64,000 nucleotides of DNA from Nautilus pompilius (taxonomy: Eukaryota; Mollusca; Cephalopoda; Nautilida; Nautilidae): positions 124,001-188,000 of the forward strand of contig JACATO010000654.1 in NCBI GenBank assembly GCA_018389105.1, in the 5' to 3' direction. This document shows positions 26,301 through 38,300 of this stretch, one piece after another. How positions within the stretch are numbered: the first letter of the stretch is position 1; every line of letters begins with the position of its first letter. Made by a program: the position numbers and the translations under genes. The notes beneath the pieces are model-generated. The model saw only the letters and a program-made list of their open reading frames with translations. It searched no databases and was not told where the DNA came from.

Positions 26301-29300
26301 TCTTTATATGAAAACTTGATTGGTAATTATCAAAATGTGGACTTGCCTGAAGCAAATCTTAATTGTATTAACTCATTTTGCATTTATCATTTATTGAACC
26401 AACTATTAGGATCAAACATGGTTTGTTGTTTTTTAAGAATGATTTATCTTATATATTTTTATCTGCATTCATGATAAACAAACAGCAATTTCAGCTTTCT
26501 AGCAATGGTAAGTATAGTAAAAGGATATAATGACAGAAGTATAGATACTCCCCGACTTACGACCTATGCGACTTACGACCACCCGCAGTTACGACCATGT
26601 GTTAAAAAAAAATTCAAATATTCCTGTGCGCCATACGAACGCGTATTTCCCAGCAGCAGCATCGTGTTTTCTCTCAGCATCAATTAAACTTCAGCAGTCA
26701 TATCGCAAGTATCTTGCTTAGCTTCTACAGATTCACCACCCCAAAAGATGTTGTGCAAAAGGAAGATTTCTCCATCTACCTATACACCAGGCAAGAAACA
26801 GAAGAAGTCACTTGATTTGGGAGTTAAAATGAAAATAATTAGCCAACATGAAGGAGGGAAAAAAGTAAATGCTATCACATGATCTAAAGTTGTCCCATTC
26901 AATGATCTCCACTATTCTTAAGGACAAGGAAAGAATCTTGGACGCAGTAAAAGGTTCGGCCGCCATGTGGTTGATGATAATAACAAAGAAGCGACAAGGA
27001 CCTATCTGCAAAATGGAGAAATTGTTGATGCTCTGGATGGAAGACCAAATACAAAAATGTGTACCCATAAGCCTACTAACAATTCAAGCTAAGGCTAGAA
27101 GTATTTTCGAGACTGAAGGAACGAATAGGAGATGGCTACAAGGAAAACTTTCAAGCAAGCAATGGATGGTTCAATCGCTTCAAAAAAAGATACAATCTGC
27201 ATAATGTCCGAGTAACAGAAGATAAAATAAAATGTATTATGTAGTACAGTACATACTAGTAATGCATATAGAATACCCCCCAAAAAAGGTCAAATACATA
27301 TAGGTCTTCAAGTTACGTCCATATCGACTTATGACCGGTTGGTCGGAACAGAACCTGGTTGTAAGTCGGGGAGTACCTGTACTTGTTAGCCAGTCAAGTA
27401 TGCAAAAGCATGTTCATTTAAAGGAGAAAGTTTATCAGAAGCGATTTTTGGTGAGTTCTAGAATGATCGAAACAGATGGAGCATGTCTGGTTTTGTCTTT
27501 AATGTTGTTGTAATAGACTAAAAAAATTTTACCTTTCTCACTTATTAGGTAGGTCAAGAGTTTTGTCTTTGGGGCTGATTAGTTACAATGGTTTTTGCTT
27601 TGTAGTCAGTAGATTTCAGTTTTGAATGAATACTGATCAGCCAAATTAAGATTTTTAATATATATATTATGCACGGTCACAATGCCAATTTGTTATGTAC
27701 ACTGGTGAACAAAATTGTGAATCCCCCCCTTTATATATAACACTCATACTTTCTCTCTCTTGCTTACACTTTTGGTACAAATCATGCACTTGATGGAATT
27801 ACTACTTTTGAACCATCCATGCAGTCTGGATGTTTTCGCAGTAACATCCTCATCTTAACTAGCAAGACACAATTTACTACTATATAGATCGGCAGGAGGG
27901 AGTTCATTTTGTATGTCGGTAAATACTTAACTTCTCTCAAAAACATTGACAGTATTTGTGTAATCTTGCACAAGATGGATTCACAAAATTGATCCCACTA
28001 AATTATTTTAAAGGTAAAGCTTATTGATATCCAAAAATATTTGTCTTGTTAAATGTCATTTTCATTATAAATGTTTCTTTCTAATGATTTTGCTGAATAA
28101 TTTCTTCACTAACTATATAGCATTGGAGACATTTCCTTGGAATTTATTAACTTACAGAATTTTAAAATGTCTTGTTAATGTAAAACCAACATCATATGAT
28201 CATGCATCATTTTAAATTTACGATTTGTAAACCTGTTAAAATTTGGACATCACTGGTTTGAGATGATTGATTAGTGGTGGTTTTATGTGATTTGTTATGT
28301 AGCTTTGCAAATGTTTCCTCTGTTTATAATAATAAAATTGAAATATATCTGTAGTGTGCTGTTTTTCTTACAAGATTGATGCAGAAAGAATGTAACTAAG
28401 ATGTTCATCATTATCATTCTCTTCTTTAAGGCACCAGAAACTTTCTTCATGGATATGGATGACATCAAAGTGTTGGAGGGTAAACCATCAGTTACATTCA
28501 ACTGTAAATTCTGTAAACCAAATGCTCAGGTGAAATGGCTGAAGAACAAGTTGGAAATCTTTCATGGCCACAAGTATCATTTTGAAAATAATGGAGAAGA
28601 CTACTCGTTGGTCATCAATGACATCAAACCAGAAGATGGTGGAAAGTACACTTGTGTTTGTAACAATAGCTGTACATCAGCGTGGCTGTATGTAGAAGGT
28701 ATGGCTGGGCAATGCTTTGAAGCTGTTCTGTTATGATCTGTTTGAATATATATATATATATATATATCTACAAGTTTTTAGTCAGATGTCTTTATCTTGT
28801 AAAATGTTTTCTCTCCAACTTTTCACTGAGAGTAGACCAGGCTGTTTTGTTGTTTTTACTAGTTATTCTCAACCAACTATTTTATTACCTTTATTAAATA
28901 TCAACATGATTGAAGATCTGTTGGAGAATGATCTCAGCAAGTATATTTTAAATAATTGTCAGCTTATAGAAGTAGCTATGAGAAATCAGTTACACAGATT
29001 CTGGCTTCAGGTTGTTGACTGAAGCATATTTTCTTCACCACTTCATTTATTTTAGTGCAAAAGTAATAATTATATGGTAATGTTTTTATTTTAGCACATT
29101 TATCTGTTTTTCATCCTAATGGTCTCATAACCAATGGAGCTGGTGTTTTCTCTCTCTCTTGTAATTATTTTATATTTCTTTCTTAATTTTCTTTTTCTTG
29201 TTAGCCCCATACCTAGAACTGTTACATAATAATTCTAAACTTCTCCATAATGCAAGTAGTTCCATCATTGGCACCTAACTGACCAACCTTGTACTTACAA

Positions 29301-32300
29301 AGAAAAACATTGTTCTAATGACATCCACCATAATGGTATTTATAGTGGTGTGCAAAGGTCTTGCATAAAAATTACTAGACTTAGAAAATGGGTTCTTATT
29401 TTGTATAAATTAGTAACTATTGTATGTTTTCTGTTTTAATTGAAAGGTATCGGTGTCTTTAAACGATTTATAACACTAAGATCCATTTTGTAATTGCACA
29501 GTCAAAATTTAAATATTAATAAAATAATTTGCATGAAATCGACGTGAGCAAAAGTGTTGTATAAACTACAAAAAAATTAGAATATATATTTTGTGCCATA
29601 ATAGTTTAGGATAGTAGAATATAAATATGAAAAACTGTCATTTTCCACTATTCTGATTCATTTCTGTTCATTATAGTGATGCTGAGAGCCCGATATTTGA
29701 CCCCTGAATAGTGGGCCACAATCATTCGCATGAAAGAAGATGGTATCGGTTGCAATTAGTCAACGATATCTCGCACCCTGAAACGTTGGAAAGCCGATGG
29801 GAGCCTAATTTCGAAACGCAGAGCCGGCAGACTGCGGAAAACGATGGCTTGACAGGATCGTCTGATCACCCGCACGTCGAACTGGGACCAATTCCACACT
29901 TCCACCAACATCCAGACTGCTTTGTCAAGGCACTATGGGATCCATTTGCCCTCGTGCATCATCAGGCGGCGTTTGATCCACATGGGACTGTTTGGGCGAT
30001 CAGCACAGAAGAAGCCATTCATCAGTCTGGACAATCGTCGAAAGCAACTGCAGTGGGCTCGCAACCATCTCCACCGGACCGTGGCCCAGTGGTCCCGAGT
30101 GTTGTTTTCCGACAAAAGCAAATTTGTGAGGGTCCACTCGGCGGGTAGGGTGTATGTTTGGTGATCGGTGTCCGAGAAATACCATCCTAGTTGCACTTGA
30201 CCGACTCTGCAGGCAGGGGGAGATTCAGCCATGGTTTGGGGCTGTTTTCAGTCGTCCAGTGTCGGTCCGTTGCATCATGTGGAGGGTCGAATGAATGCTC
30301 ATGACTATGCTAAGATCGTCTCGGACATTGTTGAACCGTATGTGTGTGACCACATGCTCCTGACGGCCATCTATCAGCAGGACAACACCCCCATCCACAC
30401 AGCTATGAGTGTCAAGGCCTTGATGGCAGAGTTGCGAATCCTGGCCAGCTCAAAGCCCGGATCTCAATCCCTATAGAAAACATTTGGCACTCGATCAAAC
30501 TCAGCGTTAGTGCCAAAAAACCGATTTGAAACGGAAAATCGAGGAAGCCTGGTCGGAGTTCAGTAGTGACAATTGTCAGCGTTTGGTAGCCAGCATGCCT
30601 CATCGTTGTGAACAAGTTATCAAGAATTTCGGATATTCTACTCATTATTGATGGATCTGATCACTTTCTGCATAATTGGAATTGAATCTGAATTGATTAG
30701 ATGGCTGTCTAGATTTTATGCAACACTTTTGCACACATTGATTTGATGAAAATGATTTTCTAAAGATTATAACTTTTCTTACAATGAAACAATATGCTTG
30801 ATATCATTGGAATAGATGCACAACAGTAATATAGAAATATTTTAATGAACAAGATTTGATAACAACTGCTTTCGACAAAATGTGAGCTAATTTACAGGAA
30901 AAATTATTATTATGCAAGACTTTTGCACACACCTGTAGTCAGGCTTTATCTGAATGTAGTACTACAGTATATGGGCCAGAAATTCATCTGATTTTACTTT
31001 ACTGCCTCACATAGCTCACAATGAAAACTAAAAACTGACTAATTTTTTCACAGCCATAGGACCTCAGTATTATTTCACACAAAAGCTACCACAACATTAT
31101 GAAGTTGTAAGAAAAAAAGATGCTACTTTGGAATGTTTTGTTTGTGATCCCAGAGCTAAGGTTAAATGGCTAAAGATGGGAGAGCCCATTGAGGTAAGTT
31201 TAGATAGACTTTCCATCTTCTCAGTTATAGGGATTCCATTCCTTTTCTTTCCAGGAAAACAGAAAGAAATTCAGATACTAAATGTAAAATACTGCTAATC
31301 TTTTCATTTGAAACTTTTCAACCAGTCAGTTCACCAGAATTCTGTTGAGATATTCCAGAAGATAAAAGCGAGGTCTGCTAGTTTTTTTTGTTTTTTTTGG
31401 GGAGGGTGTTGTGTGTGGTGCCCACCCAGCCTTTTCTGATATCACAACAGTCCAATCTTACCAGCCACAAGACAAACAATGAATGGTAACAGATTATGGA
31501 CTAAATACTGCACCTGGATATGTTTTATTCACATTTGTAATTTTATCCCCAGCCACTTTCAGGATGCATTTCCTGACATCCTGTATGTTCTTTGCTTAAA
31601 CTATAAATATCCTCAGACACAAACTATTTTTTATTAATGAACGAGGATAGCACATATGCTTCTTTTCAAGAATTGTATTACCATCTTTGACATGTCACAC
31701 ATAAGTTCATTGAACACCATACTGTAGTTCTACATACATTGGGAGAAAATACATTTTAAATGTATCTCAGATGAATTTAAGTACCTTGTTAAGACAGAAA
31801 TTCAGCTTTACATACTGCCTGTTCTATCTGGGTGAGATTAGTCTGGAAATGTTAATTTGCTTTTGTATTATGCTTCTGTTAACCATTATTTTTGTAGTGA
31901 GTCTCAGTTATATATTAGACAGATTTTAATGTCTTATGTATGAAGGTAAAGTGGAGAGGCAAGGAATGCTGGGAAGGCAGAGCCCCAGATAAGGAATATG
32001 AAAGTGGAACTAAAGCAATTTTTTATTATTAAATTATTGCCTGATATTTAAAGTTGATTGTAATATGTATTAGCTATTTCACAATAGTCCATTTATTAAA
32101 CTGAAGATTTTTTTGCTAAAAAATTTTAATGAGATTTTTTTTGCTATCAAGAACAGCTGCCTTGTCTTAAAAACTGATTACTATTTGTGCATTTATATTT
32201 AAAGACATTTCCCACTATTCATTGTAGTACACACCTGGAAAATATGAAATTCAAAGGCGAGAGAACAGGTGCATACTTCGCATAAAGAATGCCAGTCCTG

Positions 32301-35300
32301 ATGATGAAGCAGAATACTCATGTACTTGTGCTGATGCTTCAACACATTGTGATCTTTACGTAGAAGGTACTTTAATTTGTATCATTCTCTTATACTGAAA
32401 GTATTTCTAATGAATCCTGCTACCTATTTTCAAGTGAGCTTCATTTCAGCTACATTAAAGATGCTGCCTACAGTATTTTGATACACTGTAAGTAATAAAG
32501 AGTAAACCAATAGTAAGCAGACAAACTGCATATCTACTCTTCAAGAAAAGGGTGATGCAGTGGTCCAGTGGTAGGATGTTGGACTGCTATGGTTGAGGGC
32601 TTGAGCTCTTATCTTGTCTCACACTGACTCATTTTAGCATATCGCCTTAGTATAGTTTCTTCTGAAAACCATGTGGATTTACTAAAAACGTTTTGGTTTT
32701 CTCCACATTTAAACAATCTTTGCATTGAGGCCGTAATTATATACATATGTTTCTTTTCCTGGATGATTTGTTTGCTTTCATTCTGGTCAAATACAAGCAA
32801 TTTCTGGATCTTTTTAGAACCCGAGTGGGACTTTATGCGGCAACTTGATGATGCTGAAGGAATGGAGCGTGAAGCAGCAACATTTGAATGTGATGTAAAT
32901 GATCTGGAAGCTGAAGTGTCATGGTTTAAGGGAAAAGAGGTAACCAGCAAGTCTTTCTTTCACTGCACAAATTGTCTTCCTTACAACATAAAAAAAGTAA
33001 ACCAGACATGTATTGTGAACATTTTTTTGTTTCATCTTGCTGCTTCAACATGTTGGTTTATGTGTTTTAGTTGATTTTTAACTTGCTGTCCTGTTACACC
33101 TTGGCTACCTAACACTTTTGAGCTGCCATACATGGAATAATTACATCAAATCTAGCTTTAAATTCCAGCCTTTGCCACTTTATACATTACTTTTAATTTT
33201 TTAACTTGCAAGTGGTCAACTTGCCCTGGTGTAATGTGAGGCTTAGACTTGCTATAAGTTTACACATTGCTAATTTTTAAAATGTGCATCATTGCAGGAA
33301 TTGGCTGAAGGAGATAAATACGAGATTGTTAAGGATGGTCTAAAAAGGAGGTTAATTGTGAAGGATGTCAGTATGAATGATGAAGGAGAATATTCATGCA
33401 AAGTTCTTGACAGAATCACCAAGGCTGAACTGTATGTTGAACGTAAGTTAATTGCCCTTCCCTCTGATCATTATTTTTTTCATCTTTTTACTCATACAGC
33501 CACCTTCTGTTTATAGAGGGATACATGGCTTCTATATAATTTTGTGGTTACCTGATGAGTGAATAGTGAGGTAGAGTGTGACAACATAATTTAAAAAACA
33601 AAACACAATTCTTTATTCTTTAGCCAAAAATTGAGCACTTTAAATGATCTTAAACATTGTTTAAATTTAAATAACTTAATGATCTTCTGCTTTTCTGAAT
33701 TTCATATTGCAAAAATTGCTTGCATACAAGTCTAAGTAAAGTCTATCATAAATCCATTGACTTTAGCTTATAACTATTCTGACTTGTTGTTGTTTAAATA
33801 TAAAACTAAGAAAAACAAAAAAAAAATTTTAAAAAAAGATTTAAAGATGGAACAGTAATTATAAATTCCTTATTCAAAATTTTTAAAAAGAAGAATATTC
33901 CAAAGTGTTTAAATTCATGAAACTTATCATTGGCAACTCGGTAAACAGCAGTGATAGAAATTTACGTACTTATGAAGTTTTACTTTTACACATTGGTTGT
34001 AATTTAAAATATAAGAATAATTTTTCTTAGTGATGAACAGATTTTTTTACTGTAAAAGAGTTTTTCTAAAAAAAAGTTACACAACTAGGAAAGAATGAAA
34101 GAAAAATTATATGGAGTTTGACCATAAATCAGAAAATCTTCATAAAACATTGATTAGAAGCCCAACTTTTCTTCTTCCTTAAGGCTAACAGCGTTATTTC
34201 ATCAATCCTCACCTTGACCTTGCTCCCTTCCTTTCCAAACCCGTCAAAGTAATGGTAACAGACTGGATTATGGGACAACTTAAAATACCAATATTTATCT
34301 TATTTTAACAGCTGACGTAAAATTTCTGAAGAAGCTTGTGGACACAAAGGTAAAAGAAACTGAGAAAGTTGAACTGGAATGTGAAGCAACAAATCCTCAT
34401 AACCAAAAAGTAACATGGACCAAAAACGGAAGACCAGTTATTTTAAATGACCGGTGCGTGTGAATTCTAAGATTTCTTTTGTCTAACTGCTGTGGTTTCA
34501 GTGACATCAGTACCGTCACACAGCATTTGAACATCTAAAAATTGATCAAGCTTTTACTGACCTCAGTAACAACCTTAGAATTTTGTGCATACACAAATGC
34601 ATGTGGTGGGCAGAAAGGAAGTCAAATTAGTATTGCTGGTTGATAGATTACTAGAGGGGGGGAATCAGTATAAATAGAAACTTTGTCATATGTATATATA
34701 ATAAAAAATTATGAAATTTAAATTCTAATTCTAAATTTAACTTATTTTCATATTAATGCTTTTAATTTTAGTGAAATACAATCTGATTGCCCTGTTCAGT
34801 GGGAATTAACTTCTTATGCTAGACATATGACAGGTTAGCAAGTGGTCCACTGGTTAGACTACTGGTCTGCCATGGTTTCTTCTGGTCACTCTAGTTTCCT
34901 TACACACAAAAATCAAGAGTTTTAGTAAGGTTTTCCAGTACATTTGGGAATTCTTCAGGTAATTCTGACTGTGTCGCACCTTGACCATCACTTAACTGAA
35001 CCCAGGTAACTTGCTTGGTTGCTGAAGCTGATACCCACTCTGCCTTCTTCTAACTCACTGCTGTGAGATGTCCTAAGACCTCAAAAGTCAGGTTTGACAA
35101 AAAGTCAACAACAGATTCCAACCATATTTTAGGTTAGTTCATTCAGTTTGAGTACCTGAAACAACTTAATTCTATTACTACCTTTTATGTACATATTCAT
35201 CTTATATTTTCATTTTGTTCAAAAGATTTTTAAAATACAATTAAAATAATTTATTTTACAACACAATGTACAGCATTTGAAACTGGTCATACTATCCATG

Positions 35301-38300
35301 ACATCTACTGGCTTTAAATGACAGTTGCTGTTTTGTCCCATTACATTATTAATTTGTACTACTGCAAGCAAAGTTCTCTATTATTTTAGTGCAGCAGCAC
35401 AGTAAATAGCATTCACAGATGAAGCTAATAAAAAATAAACAATCTAGGTGTTTTTCATATATGTGACATGTGCTCACTGCAGAACTGTGTTTACTAAAGC
35501 AGTTTCCTTGACTACATTCTGTACTATTATTACTGTCACCACTGCTACAGCGGCCATCTTCTGAAACACTTACTATATGCATGCTTTAAATCTGACCAAG
35601 TAACCAAGCTTCATTATGTCATGCGTGTTGACACAAGTCACTTTACTAATTGACTCGTCATTGTATTTACAACAGATACTGTACTTCTAGCACTAGAGAT
35701 GCTCAACTGAAACCCAGCTGAAATAGCATTGTCTTAATGGCATCCGGTCATTATAGCAACTATCCAAAAACCAGACTTTACCAAGTTTTTACAGTTCCTG
35801 CTGAACAGATGTCAGTTTGTTTGTTTTTTTTCAATAATGGTTACACTTCTTTTTTGTTTTTCACAGGGTTAAAGCAGTAAATGATGGAGAAAAACAGAAA
35901 CTGGTCATTAACAATGTGGAGTTTGGTGATGCTGGTCTATATGCTTGTAAATTTGGGGAGAGAGCAACCAGAGCTGATCTCACTGTTGAGAAATGTGAGT
36001 TTTGATTGTTTGTGTATGTGTGCATGTGCGTGTAATATATGTATTAATGTTTACAAGTAATGAATAGGTAGCTGATGTTGTTACCAGACAAGTTTGCTCT
36101 GTTGTTTCTTGGCACCTTTCTTGCATAAATCTCAAGCACATCACATCAGTCTTTATCGTGTTGATGGATAGCCAGACCAGCTGCTATCGTTTAGCAGCAC
36201 AGTTCTTTCACCTATCTACTGTACATTGGGTGGTTTTACTTATTTAAATGTTGAAGTAACCAGGACCTGGTTTTGTTATTGCAGTTTTATTTTATACAAA
36301 AAGAGTTTCAGTTTTATTGATTTCTTTAAAAATAAAGAAAGGCAGGTAAATAAATAAGAATCATTTGAAGTATTGCTGGAGATTACCAGATGAATATCAA
36401 CATAAGTTTGAGCAAGTTCGCAGGTCTGATGTTGTATCAAGATTGTGAATTCAGTACATTTTATGAGTTTTCTGATATTTTAATTTAGTAATTACAGAAA
36501 GGCCTTATCAAATACCTGGGATTTGATGTTTAATCATTTGATATTTCAGTACCAAAAGCCCCTAAAGTTGACAATATACAAGTGCCAAAAGAGATTATTC
36601 TTAAGAAAGGCCAATTAATTGATCTAAAAATCCCATATATAGGTAAGTTCTAATTGATTTTTACAATTTTTTATTTTTCATATTATAAAAGCTTCATAGA
36701 TTGTTTTAATTTGACAGTAGAAAATTAGACCTCCCCACCATAAAAAACAAATAATTAACTATTTAGCAACATTGCTTTTCTTTTTGTCTCTTCTAACTTC
36801 AACTTTCACCCACTTATGTTTTATTCAGGATCAGTTAGTTATTGCTCTTTTCACATAGACATTTTTTAACCTATGGTCTGTTCTCCACAGCAAGTAGTAG
36901 TACTTTACTATTTTTTCTTACACACACTATTCCTATTAGCCACACTCTAGAGACTTTTAGCATCCCAGCACACAATTTGAAGTCAATGCTATATTTAGGA
37001 CCAAAATGCTTCCATGGTTTAGTCATCTGCTGTTTTTGATGATTGTGAAAGCTACTGAACTATCAAGGTTGGGGGTCTGGGTTTGAATCCTATTCTGGAC
37101 CATCTTGGTTTGGCACCCTTCTCCAGCATGGTTTCTTCTATTTATTCTTTGCCAGCAGGCCATGCAGGCTTTTTTCAGCCTCTCCAATTTCCTCACACAT
37201 TTAAAAACTGAACAGTTGTGAAGGCTCTATTGATTATTCTTGACTGACTTACACTTTGACTTCTGCTCAACAGATCTCAAGTGTACCTTCCTTGGTTATT
37301 GAAGCAAATGCCCATCACCTTCTCTTTTAGCTTCTGTGAGATGTCCTGAACCTCAAAATCAGGACAGGAGTCCATAATGCATGAATGCATTGTGAAATAC
37401 ATTACTGTAATTTGTCTTTTTTTTGTATCTGATCATATTCAAGATGTACTTAAAAAACAATATAATAAGTTTAAAAATAATTCATATATTTTACTTATTT
37501 TTAGTATTCAAAAATCTGTTTGATAAAGGAGTTTTTTGTTGATGGTGAAAAAAACCTTAAATATATTGCAAAAGGCCAATATAGTGTAGAACCTACAACA
37601 CATCAATATGAAAATTTTTTAGAAAATGTATTTTTACTTACTTTTAACCCTTTCAGTACTTAAGTAAATTCTGCACTGGAAAGTTTGAGGGCTTTCAAAG
37701 ACATGAGGGTATTCCCACTTGTTGGAAAAAATTTGAAAAGTTTTTAGAAGCTATAGGGTACATCTGATTCCAGCATCAAATGGCTGTAAATTTCAATGTA
37801 GGTATATCTGCTTTCAGCAGTGTAAGGTGTTAATGACTGACAAAGGAAAAAATGTGAGAGATCATATTTGCATGATATATACACGAAAGATACTAAATAT
37901 CATATAAATTCAATATAAAGATTTGCATTGTTTTTTTGTCATTTATTAAAGATGAGGATGAATTTTCATCTATTGAAAACAACTAACTGTTGAAGTTAGT
38001 GGCAAATTTTATAACTTTTTTTTTTAAACTTAAGTTTGGCCAAAGTTGCTTCTCTAGTTCATTTACTAACAAGATGGTAAATTAGTGTATGTATAAGAAT
38101 GATCTGTCTGTTTTTGAACATTAGATACTGGAGGAATACTGTTGATGATGACATGAGAGAGAGTATTTTTAAAGATTTTTTAGAGAACCACCTCATGGCA
38201 CAGAGGTGATTTCAGCAAACACGGTTGTTGCTGAGATTGGTGTTTTAGTGCATGTTAGACTACATTTCTGAAGGTACATATGAAGTTGTTGTTTTCAAAT

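Larger units (their letters stand above)
23749..28430 (+). other. Intron 7 of twitchin
   Basis: 4.7 kb. It holds a (CAT)n tract (24535-24562), an unclassified patch near 24620-24800, and a Tigger-like element at 26540-27381. Other open frames (for example 26220-26474 and 28024-28215) look like chance. Confidence 0.6.
28699..31053 (+). other. Intron 8 of twitchin
   Basis: 2.35 kb. It has a (TA)n run at about 28745-28767 and a complete but broken Tc1-like element (29341-30938). Confidence 0.8.
34454..35866 (+). other. Intron 13 of twitchin
   Basis: 1.4 kb. It contains a SINE with a type-ii tail (about 34838-35110) and a partial palindromic MITE (35691-35750). Confidence 0.65.

Noticed and set aside
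28717-29022. Open frame directly after exon 8
   Set aside because: Read-through into AT-rich intron. The exon 8 donor at 28699 and the in-frame exon 9 explain the gene.
29711-30148. 145-codon open frame beginning MGHNHSHERRWYRL
   Set aside because: It is an out-of-frame reading of the Tc1-like transposase pseudogene; the recognisable transposase motifs lie in other frames.
29933-30232. 99-codon minus-strand frame over the Tc1 element
   Set aside because: Shadow of the GC-rich transposase region on the other strand.
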